Below are positions 1 through 7,217 of a DNA stretch of 25,054 nt, piece after piece. Source of the stretch: a virus; IMG/VR virus record IMGVR_UViG_3300042691_020330, positions 1-25,054 of that record, one strand, 5' to 3'. The notes beneath the pieces were generated by a model. It saw only the letters and a program-made list of their open reading frames with translations. It made no database searches and was not told the DNA's origin. Each line of letters begins with the position of its first letter. The first letter of the stretch is position 1. A program made the translations under genes and the position numbers.

Positions 1-65
1 TTGATAACACGAAGGTGCTTAAGACCGATGTTACCAACCATACCTGATTCTAATAATGCTCCCAT
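1..65 (-). CDS. Probable major capsid protein (gp23-like), N-terminal 21 codons only
   Basis: An ATG at 65 opens a frame that runs off the left edge, giving MGALLESGMVGNIGLKHLRVI. Too little is visible for a family call from sequence alone. The assignment rests on synteny: in T4-like phages the major capsid gene directly follows the core scaffold gene (gp22), and here it starts 32 nt after the scaffold stop. The gap is A-rich (AAAATACAAAAAATG on the coding strand) with no TATTTATA element and no hairpin, so it is probably co-transcribed with the scaffold gene. It could instead be another small head gene. Moderate confidence. Confidence 0.5.
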   Translation of the reverse strand, partial: MGALLESGMVGNIGLKHLRVI

Positions 66-97
66 TTTTTGTATTTTTTTGGTTTTTTTATTTTTTA

Positions 98-1279
98 TTA
101 TTTTATTTTACTCATCAAATCTTTCATTCTCTTGAATTGTGGATTCTCATATGCTTTTGATTCCGACAAGACTTCTTGAGAACTTGATGTTTGAGGAGTT
201 GTTGAGATTTTGTCAACTACTGACTCTGTAACGGGCTTTTTAGTACCTAACTCTGATTTAATTGTGTTGAATAAATTTTTAGCCTCATTCATAGTTGAAA
301 CTGAATCAAATCTCTTAAGAATATTCAATTTCTCTTGTTTTGTTGTTGAGTGTTCGGTAAATAAACGAGTAGCGTAAGCTAAGTTTGCGTTGAAAACTGC
401 AACTTCGTTAAGTTTTTCCTTAAATAACACTAACGCTTTTTTGTATTCTGCGTTTTGTTTTTTTAAGGTTTCAACCTCTTCGTTGATTTCCTTACGACCA
501 GATTTGTATTTTTTACCTTGGTTCGCAGGTTTTCTTACATCGTTAGCGAATGTTCTCGCGGCCTCTGACGCCTCTACTTCTTTTGGTTCATCACCTTCAG
601 ATGCTTCAACATTAGAATCCTCCTCATCCAACTCAATTTCGTATATAGGTTCTTCTTCAATTTCAGATTCACCCTCTCCATCAAGTTTGATGATATATTC
701 TTCACCGTCCAAATCCATTTCGATATCATCTCCATCTTTTTTTACAACAATACCATCTTCTGGTTTCATTGCTTTGAATACTTTCAATACTTCATCATCA
801 GATGCACCTGTCATATCCATAACATCGTCATCAAATGGCATATCGTCTGTACCCATGTCATCAGATGGCATATCGTCTGTACCCATGTCATCAGATGGGT
901 TTAGTGCGTCTTCACCACCTTCTGAATCGATTGAATCGATACCTTTCATTGGATCTTCATTATCGAGGTCGTCTATATTTTCTTCATCATCCTCATCCTC
1001 ATCTTCTGATTCTTCATCATCAGATTCGTCTTCAGGTTGTTCAGACATATCTTTTTCCTCTTCTTTAGGTTCATTAGACTCTTCATCATCTTTCATTGGA
1101 GGAACATCCCCCTCAGACACTTCTTCGTCTTTTTGACCCTCTTCTTCTGACTCTTTCAGCAATTCATTAAGTTCTTCCTTCATTGTTGAAGCAAGTATAC
1201 CTTTTGCATTTTGCTTAACTGCCTCCTCAAGTGTTTGTACTTGAAGTAACGCTTGTTCTAAAATTGATTTTTCAGTCAT
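98..1279 (-). CDS. Prohead core scaffolding protein (gp22-like)
   Basis: This 393-residue, extremely acidic protein sits between the prohead protease and the presumed capsid gene, exactly where T4 has gene 22. The N-terminus (about 1-50) is helical and resembles gp22-type scaffolds of T4-like phages. Residues 45-240 are dominated by Asp/Glu/Ser runs and contain a duplicated ten-residue unit (GTDDMPSDDM). Residues 265-345 form a predicted coiled coil with regular Leu/Ala spacing, and the tail is a basic helix ending MKDLMSKIK. In the family, such proteins form the internal core of the prohead and are degraded by the gp21 protease before packaging. It is longer than T4 gp22 (about 270 residues) because of the acidic insert. 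A TATTTATA element lies 19 nt before the start. Confidence 0.8.
   Translation of the reverse strand: MTEKSILEQALLQVQTLEEAVKQNAKGILASTMKEELNELLKESEEEGQKDEEVSEGDVPPMKDDEESNEPKEEEKDMSEQPEDESDDEESEDEDEDDEENIDDLDNEDPMKGIDSIDSEGGEDALNPSDDMGTDDMPSDDMGTDDMPFDDDVMDMTGASDDEVLKVFKAMKPEDGIVVKKDGDDIEMDLDGEEYIIKLDGEGESEIEEEPIYEIELDEEDSNVEASEGDEPKEVEASEAARTFANDVRKPANQGKKYKSGRKEINEEVETLKKQNAEYKKALVLFKEKLNEVAVFNANLAYATRLFTEHSTTKQEKLNILKRFDSVSTMNEAKNLFNTIKSELGTKKPVTESVVDKISTTPQTSSSQEVLSESKAYENPQFKRMKDLMSKIK
841..900. repeat. Tandem 30-bp duplication inside the scaffold gene
   Basis: Two adjacent 30-bp units (841-870 and 871-900) are identical except at the last two bases. They encode two copies of GTDDMPSDDM/GTDDMPFDDD in the acidic part of the scaffold. 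The near identity suggests a recent slippage duplication in a region where length appears tolerated. Confidence 0.9.
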
Positions 1280-1298
1280 TTGATTTGTTTTATTATCT

Positions 1299-1306
1299 TA
1301 TAAATA
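1299..1306 (-). promoter_or_regulatory. TATTTATA element upstream of the scaffold gene
   Basis: On the coding (minus) strand TATTTATA lies 19 nt before the scaffold start codon. It follows a T-rich stretch with a weak dyad (GATTTT/AAAATC). It is one of eight copies placed just upstream of minus-strand units, so I read it as a candidate phage late-promoter -10 element. The DNA is AT-rich, so any single copy could be chance. Confidence 0.5.
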
Positions 1307-1360
1307 TTATGATTTTATAAAAAAATCGGGATGTCGTTATTAAAAACAGAATAAAACCTT

Positions 1361-2044
1361 TTACTTGGATAAAAATCTATCTAAATTCCCCATAAGTTTT
1401 TTCATTCTATCGGTAACAACAGGTTTTTCGTCAATAGATTCTTGGTATTGGTCTCTTTCAGACGGGTCTGTAAATATATAGGCACCCGGAGTAGATGGTG
1501 ATGATACTAAATCAAAACAAACTAATTCGAAATCGTCTTGTACCACATTTTGACCTTTAACGTTCTTTAGTGAACCTACCCCACGTGAGGATATACCCAA
1601 AGTAGCCCCATTCATTAATAACATGGCAGCTTGGTCACCCTTAGTGGAAACAATACCCATTTTTTTCCAACCAGGAGATGTAAATAATTTAATTTTACCC
1701 ATTAACATTTTACCATCCCACCATGTTTCCATAATTGAATGTGATACTCTATCTAAATCTATTAATGATGAGGACGGATGGTTTAACTCATTTAATGCTC
1801 CACCTTTTTTAATAAGATTTTGATATTTTTCATTTTCTCTCTTTAATAAAATTTCAGGGTAAATTCTACCGTTCTTATTTGGGGTGTCGTACTTTTGTAA
1901 AACCGCATAAAGAATAAGGTCTTCAGAGAAGTCCATATTCTTCATTTCAGAAATAATTTTCTTATTTTCGTCAGGTGAAACATGACCGGCGTCATATTCA
2001 ATCAAAATCCCTTTGCCGGTTTCATTTGGTCCTAATATCTTCAT
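1361..2044 (-). CDS. Prohead core protein protease (gp21-like, peptidase family S80)
   Basis: This serine protease matures T4-type proheads by cutting the scaffold and trimming shell proteins. Its 227 residues match the usual family length (T4 gp21 is about 212). Visible hallmarks are VLQKYDTPNKNGRIYP near 48-63, the His motif NELNHPSS (His89) and the Ser motif LGISSRGVGS (nucleophile Ser152 or Ser153), followed by FDLVSSPSTPGA at 177-188. The order His then Ser fits the S80/herpesvirus-assemblin-like fold. It lies between a small unknown gene and the scaffold gene, as in the T4 order 20-(67-68)-21-22-23. A TATTTATA element lies 20 nt upstream, and the leader contains the dyad ATAGTA-TAAT-TACTAT. 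Confidence 0.93.
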   Translation of the reverse strand: MKILGPNETGKGILIEYDAGHVSPDENKKIISEMKNMDFSEDLILYAVLQKYDTPNKNGRIYPEILLKRENEKYQNLIKKGGALNELNHPSSSLIDLDRVSHSIMETWWDGKMLMGKIKLFTSPGWKKMGIVSTKGDQAAMLLMNGATLGISSRGVGSLKNVKGQNVVQDDFELVCFDLVSSPSTPGAYIFTDPSERDQYQESIDEKPVVTDRMKKLMGNLDRFLSK

Positions 2045-2064
2045 TTACTATAGTAATTATACTA

Positions 2065-2072
2065 TATAAATA
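2065..2072 (-). promoter_or_regulatory. TATTTATA element upstream of the protease gene
   Basis: TATTTATA on the minus strand ends 20 nt before the protease ATG, in the 42-nt gap after the preceding stop codon. Its context (GTATTTATATAG) is shared with the copies at 10712 and 20675. Candidate phage promoter. Confidence 0.5.
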
Positions 2073-2086
2073 CATCGATATATAAG

Positions 2087-2512
2087 TTATTTTTTGTTTT
2101 TATTGAAGTTGAATAAGTTTTTATCGGATAAACCAGTTTCTACTATTGTTTCAATAATTTCTCTAATCAGTAATTTAGTTGTTTTTGATTTTACATCAAA
2201 CTGTTTTTCAATAAACAATGTAACCTCTAAATTCATAAAAGACCTCTTTTCAATTTTTATACCCCTAGTCTTTATGTCTAAATCCACAATACATTGTGGT
2301 TTAAAATTTTCATTTTTTAAATTATAAACAATTTCCTTAATTACCCTTCTTGTTTTGTTTATTAAATAGTCAAAATCATCTTCATTGTTTTCTGGCTGAA
2401 CCCAAGAATTAAGTTTTAGATATATTGTTTTTAAATTTTTAAAATCTACTGTTCCATATCCAATTTTAACATTCCTGTAATCTCCTAATGAGATATACTT
2501 TCCGTTTTTCAT
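2087..2512 (-). CDS. Hypothetical head-region protein, 141 aa
   Basis: I do not recognise a family. The 141-residue sequence starts MKNGKYISLGDYRNVKIGYG and alternates predicted beta-strands (for example KTIYLKLNSW, CIVDLDIKTRGIKI, MNLEVTLFIEKQF) with a long helix near 45-68. It ends in a Lys/Asn-rich tail. There is no signal peptide or membrane segment. It lies between the plus-strand bS21 gene and the protease, inside the conserved head block, so a capsid-assembly or virion role is plausible by position only. The ATG at 2512 is the first in frame, and the AT-rich upstream gap is shared with the divergent bS21 gene. No exact TATTTATA is present there. Confidence 0.75.
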   Translation of the reverse strand: MKNGKYISLGDYRNVKIGYGTVDFKNLKTIYLKLNSWVQPENNEDDFDYLINKTRRVIKEIVYNLKNENFKPQCIVDLDIKTRGIKIEKRSFMNLEVTLFIEKQFDVKSKTTKLLIREIIETIVETGLSDKNLFNFNKNKK

Positions 2513-2567
2513 TACTTATTTCATATTTCATAATTTTATGGTGTAAATAAAAAAATAAATAAAATTA

Positions 2568-2598
2568 TTTGAAATAAAAAATATTTTCACTATATTTT
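2568..2598 (+). promoter_or_regulatory. Candidate host-type promoter for the bS21 gene
   Basis: TTTG at 2568-2571 is followed after 19 nt by TATATTTT at 2591-2598, a 7/8 match to the Bacteroidota -7 consensus TAnnTTTG. It sits 17 nt before the bS21 ATG. The arrangement matches the Bacteroidota sigma-A promoter layout (TTTG, 17-23 nt, TAnnTTTG), but the last base of the -7 box is off consensus. Confidence 0.45.
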
Positions 2599-2615
2599 TA
2601 ATATACTTATATATT

Positions 2616-2801
2616 ATGTTAATAGTAAATGTCGATAAAAGTATTGAGTACGCTTTAAAGATTTATAAAAGCAAAGTTCAACGAACAAAACAAATTCAAA
2701 AACTCAGAGAGAGACAAGAATTTGTGAAACCTTCGGTAAAAAGAAGGGAAGAAATTTTAAAAGCTCAATACGTTGAAAAAATTAAAAATGGTCTTGATTA
2801 A
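2616..2801 (+). CDS. rpsU: Ribosomal protein bS21 homologue, phage-encoded
   Basis: This 61-residue basic protein has the bS21 layout. It starts MLIVNVDKSIEYALKIYKSK (family: strand, then a helix starting with the xSIExALKxxK pattern). The conserved block RERQEFVKPSVKRREEILKA follows at about 32-51, then a C-terminal helix. The family length is 55-70 residues. In the ribosome bS21 sits on the 30S platform beside the 16S rRNA 3' end; in Bacteroidota it helps occlude the anti-Shine-Dalgarno sequence. It is the only plus-strand gene in the first 12 kb, inserted between two head genes. Its last codons and stop lie in a palindrome shared with the convergent gene. No Shine-Dalgarno is visible upstream. 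A role in redirecting host translation is inference. Confidence 0.88.
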   Translation: MLIVNVDKSIEYALKIYKSKVQRTKQIQKLRERQEFVKPSVKRREEILKAQYVEKIKNGLD

Positions 2802-2815
2802 TCAAGACCATTTTT
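2784..2815. terminator. Perfect 32-bp palindromic bidirectional terminator containing both stop codons
   Basis: The 32 bp form an uninterrupted palindrome centred between 2799 and 2800 (AAAAATGGTCTTGATT and its complement), flanked by T runs in both directions. The bS21 gene and the convergent 245-residue gene both end inside it, their TAA stops overlapping by two bases at the centre. Both proteins therefore end in the same five residues, KNGLD. Confidence 0.85.
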
Positions 2816-3535
2816 TAATTCTACTAATCTATAGTAATTTATTCTCGAAGATTTTTTATTGTTAACCTCTTCTTTAACATTGTTTAATTTAGATTTCATT
2901 TCATCATCGGATGATTCTATTAGTAAACCCTCAATTTTTTTAATTAAAGATTCCTTTAATTCATTAGTTTTAGATTCTAATTCATTTGTAGGAATTGATA
3001 AAATATCCTTTAATGTGTGTTTTTGTTCCTCACTTAAATTATTATCATATAACACATTAAAGTTATTCACTAATACCGCATGTAAAAGATTCTCATTTTG
3101 TGTATGAACAACCTTATCCGATTCTTTAATCTCCTTCTTGGTAATTAAATGTTCATATAATTTCTTTTTTGCGATTACTTTTTTATCTAAATTAGATAAA
3201 CTCTCTTCTTCTGACAATTGGTCTAAAACAGAATACAAATCATTGTCCTGAACCTCAACATCTTTTAAAATTTCGTTCAAAGATTTACAAAACTCTTTAA
3301 TTTTATTTGTTTTATTTTTTAAAACTGATGATAATTCTTCTACAAATAACTTCGCAACTTCCTTATCATCAAAATATTTTTTCTCCACCTCTTCGTAAAA
3401 AAGATACATTTCCTTAAAATCTTCGTTTTCTTTAATTGTTTTAAGGATTTTCTTCATCTCAGTTTTATTCTTTGATGAATAGGATTCTGTTAATTTACCT
3501 AATATTTTTGATTTTATTTTTCCGAAACTGTTCAT
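2798..3535 (-). CDS. Helical head-assembly protein in the gp67/gp68 position, 245 aa
   Basis: I do not recognise a domain. The 245-residue protein is almost entirely predicted helix with many Lys and Glu, including long amphipathic stretches near 20-55, 60-95 and 165-225. It starts MNSFGKIKSKILGKLTES, a basic helix reminiscent of the portal tail segment SRKSKILGMLGE. It starts two nucleotides after the portal stop, so the two are surely co-transcribed and probably translationally coupled. In T4 this slot holds the small prohead-core genes 67 and 68, so a core or portal-associated assembly role is likely by synteny only. The C-terminal codons are shared with the palindromic terminator at 2784-2815. 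Confidence 0.8.
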   Translation of the reverse strand: MNSFGKIKSKILGKLTESYSSKNKTEMKKILKTIKENEDFKEMYLFYEEVEKKYFDDKEVAKLFVEELSSVLKNKTNKIKEFCKSLNEILKDVEVQDNDLYSVLDQLSEEESLSNLDKKVIAKKKLYEHLITKKEIKESDKVVHTQNENLLHAVLVNNFNVLYDNNLSEEQKHTLKDILSIPTNELESKTNELKESLIKKIEGLLIESSDDEMKSKLNNVKEEVNNKKSSRINYYRLVELKNGLD

Positions 3536-3537
3536 TT

Positions 3538-5352
3538 TTAATCGTTTAAGATGTCTTTTATTTTATTTTCTATTTCATAAATATTCTGTTGAGCCTTGTT
3601 CATGTCAAATAAATCATTAAAATCTAATTTTTCTTCACCCAACATACCTAATATTTTTGATTTTCTACTTTCACTTAATGGTTCTGCCCCTCCCGCTGCT
3701 GGTTCTGGTGGAGGCGGGGTTCCACCCATTGCACCACCCATATCACCTCCAGGTGCCGCGGTTTGACCACTTGATTCCGCGGCTTTTCTTTCTTCTTCGG
3801 GTATACCGTATTTAGCGTCAACATCATCAAATACACCCGAACGTTTAATAATATTTTGAGTGTTCTGTAATTCAAATCCCATTGCTCTTTCAAGACGTTG
3901 TTGTTGTAAGTCAAGAATTACTTCACTATCACTCATACCAAGAATATTTTTCTTCGCCCACGTGTGTGATACAGGAAGAATACCAACTTGAGATTGATCA
4001 GAAGTTGCGTCTTTATATAGAGTAACCTTTTCTTTCCATTGTTCAATACGTAATAAATCTGATTGAGCCGATGGGTTAGTTAGGGATAATGAGAAATTAC
4101 CCAACTCATCCTCTAATCCTAAAAGATATAAATGAATTAAAGCAATTTTATTTAGTTCCTGAATTAATGATTTTTGTATTCTATTGATTGTTCTTGCGAA
4201 ACGAATATCCATTAGGGCTAAAGTTTTACCTTCACCCACAACTTCTTCAAAACCTAAGAACGCTTTAGGTATTCTTAGTGCTGCTAATAATTTCTTTTGA
4301 ATATATTCAATATCCGCAATTTCACCCAAGTTTTGTGCTCCAGCTAATGTTTCAATCGGATTAGTTTGTGAGGGGTCACGAACAGGTATAAAATAGTCCT
4401 GATCAACAGCCATCTGATTATATCTCATATCCACCTGACCATTTCTTGGGTCGGCGATTTGGTCTCTTTTAAATTTATTTGCAACTCTTTGTACGTAAGC
4501 CTCAATATCTTTATCATCCATGTTACCAACAAACACTTTAAACACCCTTCTTTCAGGGGCTCTTGATGTTCTATAAATTAACATAGCATCTTCTGCAAGT
4601 AACAATTGTTTCCAAATACGTCTAATTTTATCCAACATAGATGTACCATAAGGAAGTTTTCTGTCGTCACCTAACAATCTAAAATGTGCTATTTCCCAAG
4701 ATTGAAATTCCATTTCTTTGTTTTTCCACTGAAATCTCAATTCTCTTGATGGGATTTTAATGTCTCTTTCATTACCTGGTGTTTTAGATGATGCACCTTC
4801 AATTCTTTCAATTTCAATATTTGGTAATTGTTGACAACCAACAATACCTTTTTCAGGATCGACCTTCAAATAGACAAAGTTATCTCCATACTTACACAAA
4901 CCACGCGTCCACATTTGAAGGTTTGTATTGATGTCTAATTTTTCCTTAAATAAATCCTCCAACAAATTCTTAACTCTATCTGATTCGGAATATATTGTTA
5001 ATATTTCACCCTTTTCAGATAGTGTTGTTGATTCCTCTGCATATATATCGAGAGCCGCGGATATTTCAGGAGTGAACTCCATAGATTCATAATCATAATA
5101 AGCCGATAACCTATTTGGTTCATAATATACCGATTGATTGTAAAGAGATTGATCTAATTTTGTCCATTTATCCGCAATGTATTGACTTTGTTGAGCCTGT
5201 AACATCGCCTTTTCGTATTCTTCTCTACTATCAGTTTTTAAAAGTTCATCTTTCGAGAAATTAAAAGATGGTGAGTTCTCGGGTTTCGTTTTACCCGGAA
5301 AACCAAATACTCTTGTTAATTTCTGAAATACTGTGAGATTATTATCTGCCAT
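3538..5352 (-). CDS. Portal vertex protein (gp20-like)
   Basis: The 604-residue protein forms the dodecameric portal through which DNA is packaged and to which the tail attaches. It carries typical T4-gp20 family stretches: YYEPNRLSAYYDYESMEFT near 78-96, SAALDIYAEEST, MWTRGLCKYGDNFVYLKVDP, LPYGTSMLDKIRRIWKQLLL, EDAMLIYRTSRAPERRVFKV, and RIPKAFLGFEEV with the following long helix. Length is close to T4 gp20 (524 residues) plus a C-terminal extension. That extension (about 520-604) is a Gly/Pro/Ala-rich linker followed by two short helices (LSESRKSKILGMLGEEK, FDMNKAQQNIYEIENKI). It directly follows the terminase gene, whereas in T4 the tail genes 18 and 19 lie between 17 and 20. A TATTTATA element lies only 3 nt before the ATG. 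Confidence 0.95.
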   Translation of the reverse strand: MADNNLTVFQKLTRVFGFPGKTKPENSPSFNFSKDELLKTDSREEYEKAMLQAQQSQYIADKWTKLDQSLYNQSVYYEPNRLSAYYDYESMEFTPEISAALDIYAEESTTLSEKGEILTIYSESDRVKNLLEDLFKEKLDINTNLQMWTRGLCKYGDNFVYLKVDPEKGIVGCQQLPNIEIERIEGASSKTPGNERDIKIPSRELRFQWKNKEMEFQSWEIAHFRLLGDDRKLPYGTSMLDKIRRIWKQLLLAEDAMLIYRTSRAPERRVFKVFVGNMDDKDIEAYVQRVANKFKRDQIADPRNGQVDMRYNQMAVDQDYFIPVRDPSQTNPIETLAGAQNLGEIADIEYIQKKLLAALRIPKAFLGFEEVVGEGKTLALMDIRFARTINRIQKSLIQELNKIALIHLYLLGLEDELGNFSLSLTNPSAQSDLLRIEQWKEKVTLYKDATSDQSQVGILPVSHTWAKKNILGMSDSEVILDLQQQRLERAMGFELQNTQNIIKRSGVFDDVDAKYGIPEEERKAAESSGQTAAPGGDMGGAMGGTPPPPEPAAGGAEPLSESRKSKILGMLGEEKLDFNDLFDMNKAQQNIYEIENKIKDILND

Positions 5353-5355
5353 GTA

Positions 5356-5363
5356 TATAAATA
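5356..5363 (-). promoter_or_regulatory. TATTTATA element immediately before the portal start
   Basis: On the minus strand the sequence reads TATTTATATACATG, leaving only three bases between the element and the start codon. If it acts as a -10 box, transcription would start at or just inside the ATG, giving a leaderless message. Otherwise the portal is transcribed from the terminase unit and this copy is chance. Confidence 0.35.
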
Positions 5364-5395
5364 GTTTTGATTATAATATAAACATTAATTCTTAA

Positions 5396-7177
5396 TTAGG
5401 AAACATTTTTCTTTTTACTAAATAACCAAGAATACTCTTGATAGGCGGATTTCGAAGTATTCATGGGGTTATTTTGATGAAAAAATGATGGATCTGTCTG
5501 CATAGAACCTATTGGATCTAAAGATGTCCCATATGAATAAAAAGTTTTACTTGGCTCATATGTTCTTTCAGACATTGCCCAAGATTCTAACATTGCTTTG
5601 TTTTTTGAATCGTTTCTTTGTAATTGATTAAAACAAATGTCACCGGCGTACAACGCCATAGAAAGACTCATAATTGAATCATCATGTGATCCTTTCATAT
5701 GGTCAGGTCTACCATTAATATAAACAAATGTGTTTAATTCGTTTAATAATCTAGTAGAACGTACCGCGAATCCTTTTCTAACCTGCTCTTCAAATGCCGC
5801 AACTATTTGGGTTCTTTTATTATTAAAATTTAATCCTGGTATTTTTTCCATTACTTTTTTATTATAATCCCATATATTTTGAGTATTAATACCATCAATA
5901 TATAAGTTCTTATAATTCATTTCTTGTAACTTACGAGAAGTTGCAATACCCATACCACCAGTAATGTCAATTACAATAAACGCATCATATAACACACCCC
6001 ATTTATACGCAATTGACGCCAAGTCATCGGGTGGTATTTTACCAATATATTCAACTACCTGTTCTCTATCATCAAAATCCACTATATTAATCGATGAAAA
6101 ATCTTCACTATCACCCCTACTCACATCTACACCCATAATATATCGATGTCCATCTACAGGTTCTTTCCACTGCCAAAAAGTTCCCTGCATATATTTTTCC
6201 TTGGGTTGTCTAATCATATTCTTAGCAATGTTTTCCTGAATTTCACCAGGTATTACACCGTCACCTGAACCCAAGAAATCACACTCTAACTCTTGAGCAA
6301 TTTTACGTCTATCATATTTAAATTTTTTAGACATGGACTCAAACCAAGATGAAAATGGTTTATAACCTTGTTCGTGATACTGTTGATATTTTTCAATATC
6401 GAAGTCGTACATAACAACTTCATCATCATTGTATTGCTCTCTATTCAACATGTAATGACAGATGTCTTGACACTTAACCCAACGTAAATCTTTGGTATAA
6501 CGTGGGTCCTTAAACCATCTTAAATCTGTAATATGAAAATCGTTTACTCCACGAATTGCTTGGTCATATACACCATAATAAATTTGGTCGTAACCATTCG
6601 GTGTCGAAATAAGAATAATTTTACCTCCAGTAGATAAAGAAGCCATTGACGCCGCCCAAAAATCATCACCCGCTTCTATATATGCCGCCTCATCAAATAC
6701 AAGTATTGTGGGTGTATAACCACGAAGTGCATCCGCAGAAGTTGCAACCGCTTTCACTTCACAACCATTATTCAATCTAAATCTACTTTCAGAGTTTTTA
6801 TCAGGAGAAAACCCAACATTAATCCAATCCGGCCATTGTTCCAAAAAATGTCTAACCTTATTAGCCATTTCAACCGCGGTGTCCCTTTTGTTTGCAATTA
6901 ATAATACTCTATCAGGATTTTCTGGTTTTGCAAATTGTAATCTTTTTGAAATCCAAGCAGCAGTAACTGTTGTAACACCAGCTTGTCTATATTTTCTTGT
7001 AATGTTTTCATTATAATTTTCATAATCATTTAATAGTTGTATTTGATCAGGAAATAATTCTAATGGTACATACTTTTTTTGTGTATTGTCGAATGTTTGT
7101 AGATATGTCTTAAGAGCGTAAGGTGTATCCTTAATAATCTTAGCATACTCTTTTAATTGTTCTAATTTTGAATTCAT
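5396..7177 (-). CDS. Terminase large subunit (gp17-like packaging ATPase and nuclease)
   Basis: The 593-residue protein pumps and cuts phage DNA at the portal. The ATPase half shows a Walker A region at about 62-71 (KYRQAGVTT), Walker B ILVFDE at 158-163 with catalytic Glu163, and the coupling motif LISTPNG at 189-195. The nuclease half has an RNase H-like fold with the acidic cluster at Asp351 (MGVDVSRGD), Asp404 (IVIDITGG) and Asp499/Asp500 (GSHDDSIMS). Length matches T4 gp17 (610 residues). The P-loop lacks the usual lysine before Thr (GVTT where T4 has GKTT). This variant occurs in other phage terminases, where another basic residue is thought to substitute. It lies upstream of the portal gene. 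No small terminase subunit is recognisable. Confidence 0.96.
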   Translation of the reverse strand: MNSKLEQLKEYAKIIKDTPYALKTYLQTFDNTQKKYVPLELFPDQIQLLNDYENYNENITRKYRQAGVTTVTAAWISKRLQFAKPENPDRVLLIANKRDTAVEMANKVRHFLEQWPDWINVGFSPDKNSESRFRLNNGCEVKAVATSADALRGYTPTILVFDEAAYIEAGDDFWAASMASLSTGGKIILISTPNGYDQIYYGVYDQAIRGVNDFHITDLRWFKDPRYTKDLRWVKCQDICHYMLNREQYNDDEVVMYDFDIEKYQQYHEQGYKPFSSWFESMSKKFKYDRRKIAQELECDFLGSGDGVIPGEIQENIAKNMIRQPKEKYMQGTFWQWKEPVDGHRYIMGVDVSRGDSEDFSSINIVDFDDREQVVEYIGKIPPDDLASIAYKWGVLYDAFIVIDITGGMGIATSRKLQEMNYKNLYIDGINTQNIWDYNKKVMEKIPGLNFNNKRTQIVAAFEEQVRKGFAVRSTRLLNELNTFVYINGRPDHMKGSHDDSIMSLSMALYAGDICFNQLQRNDSKNKAMLESWAMSERTYEPSKTFYSYGTSLDPIGSMQTDPSFFHQNNPMNTSKSAYQEYSWLFSKKKNVS

Positions 7178-7181
7178 ATAT

Positions 7182-7189
7182 TATAAATA
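7182..7189 (-). promoter_or_regulatory. TATTTATA element before the terminase start
   Basis: TATTTATA ends 4 nt before the terminase ATG and lies directly downstream (minus sense) of the terminator hairpin at 7195-7215. The terminator-then-element order recurs at 11790, 20675 and 21549. The short distance would give a leaderless or nearly leaderless message. Confidence 0.45.
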
Positions 7190-7194
7190 TGAAA

Positions 7195-7215
7195 AAAGGT
7201 GGATTAACCACCTTT
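7195..7215 (-). terminator. Intrinsic terminator after the four-gene 10678-7218 operon
   Basis: The hairpin AAAGGTGG / CCACCTTT has an 8-bp stem and 5-nt loop. In the minus direction it is followed by a run of six T. It begins 3 nt after the stop of the gene ending at 7218. Confidence 0.8.
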
Positions 7216-7217
7216 GT

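Noticed and set aside
390-1136. Long plus-strand frame of 248 codons opposite the scaffold gene
   Set aside because: Its Ser/Ile-rich product is the antisense reading of the Asp/Glu-rich scaffold, which has synteny and family features.
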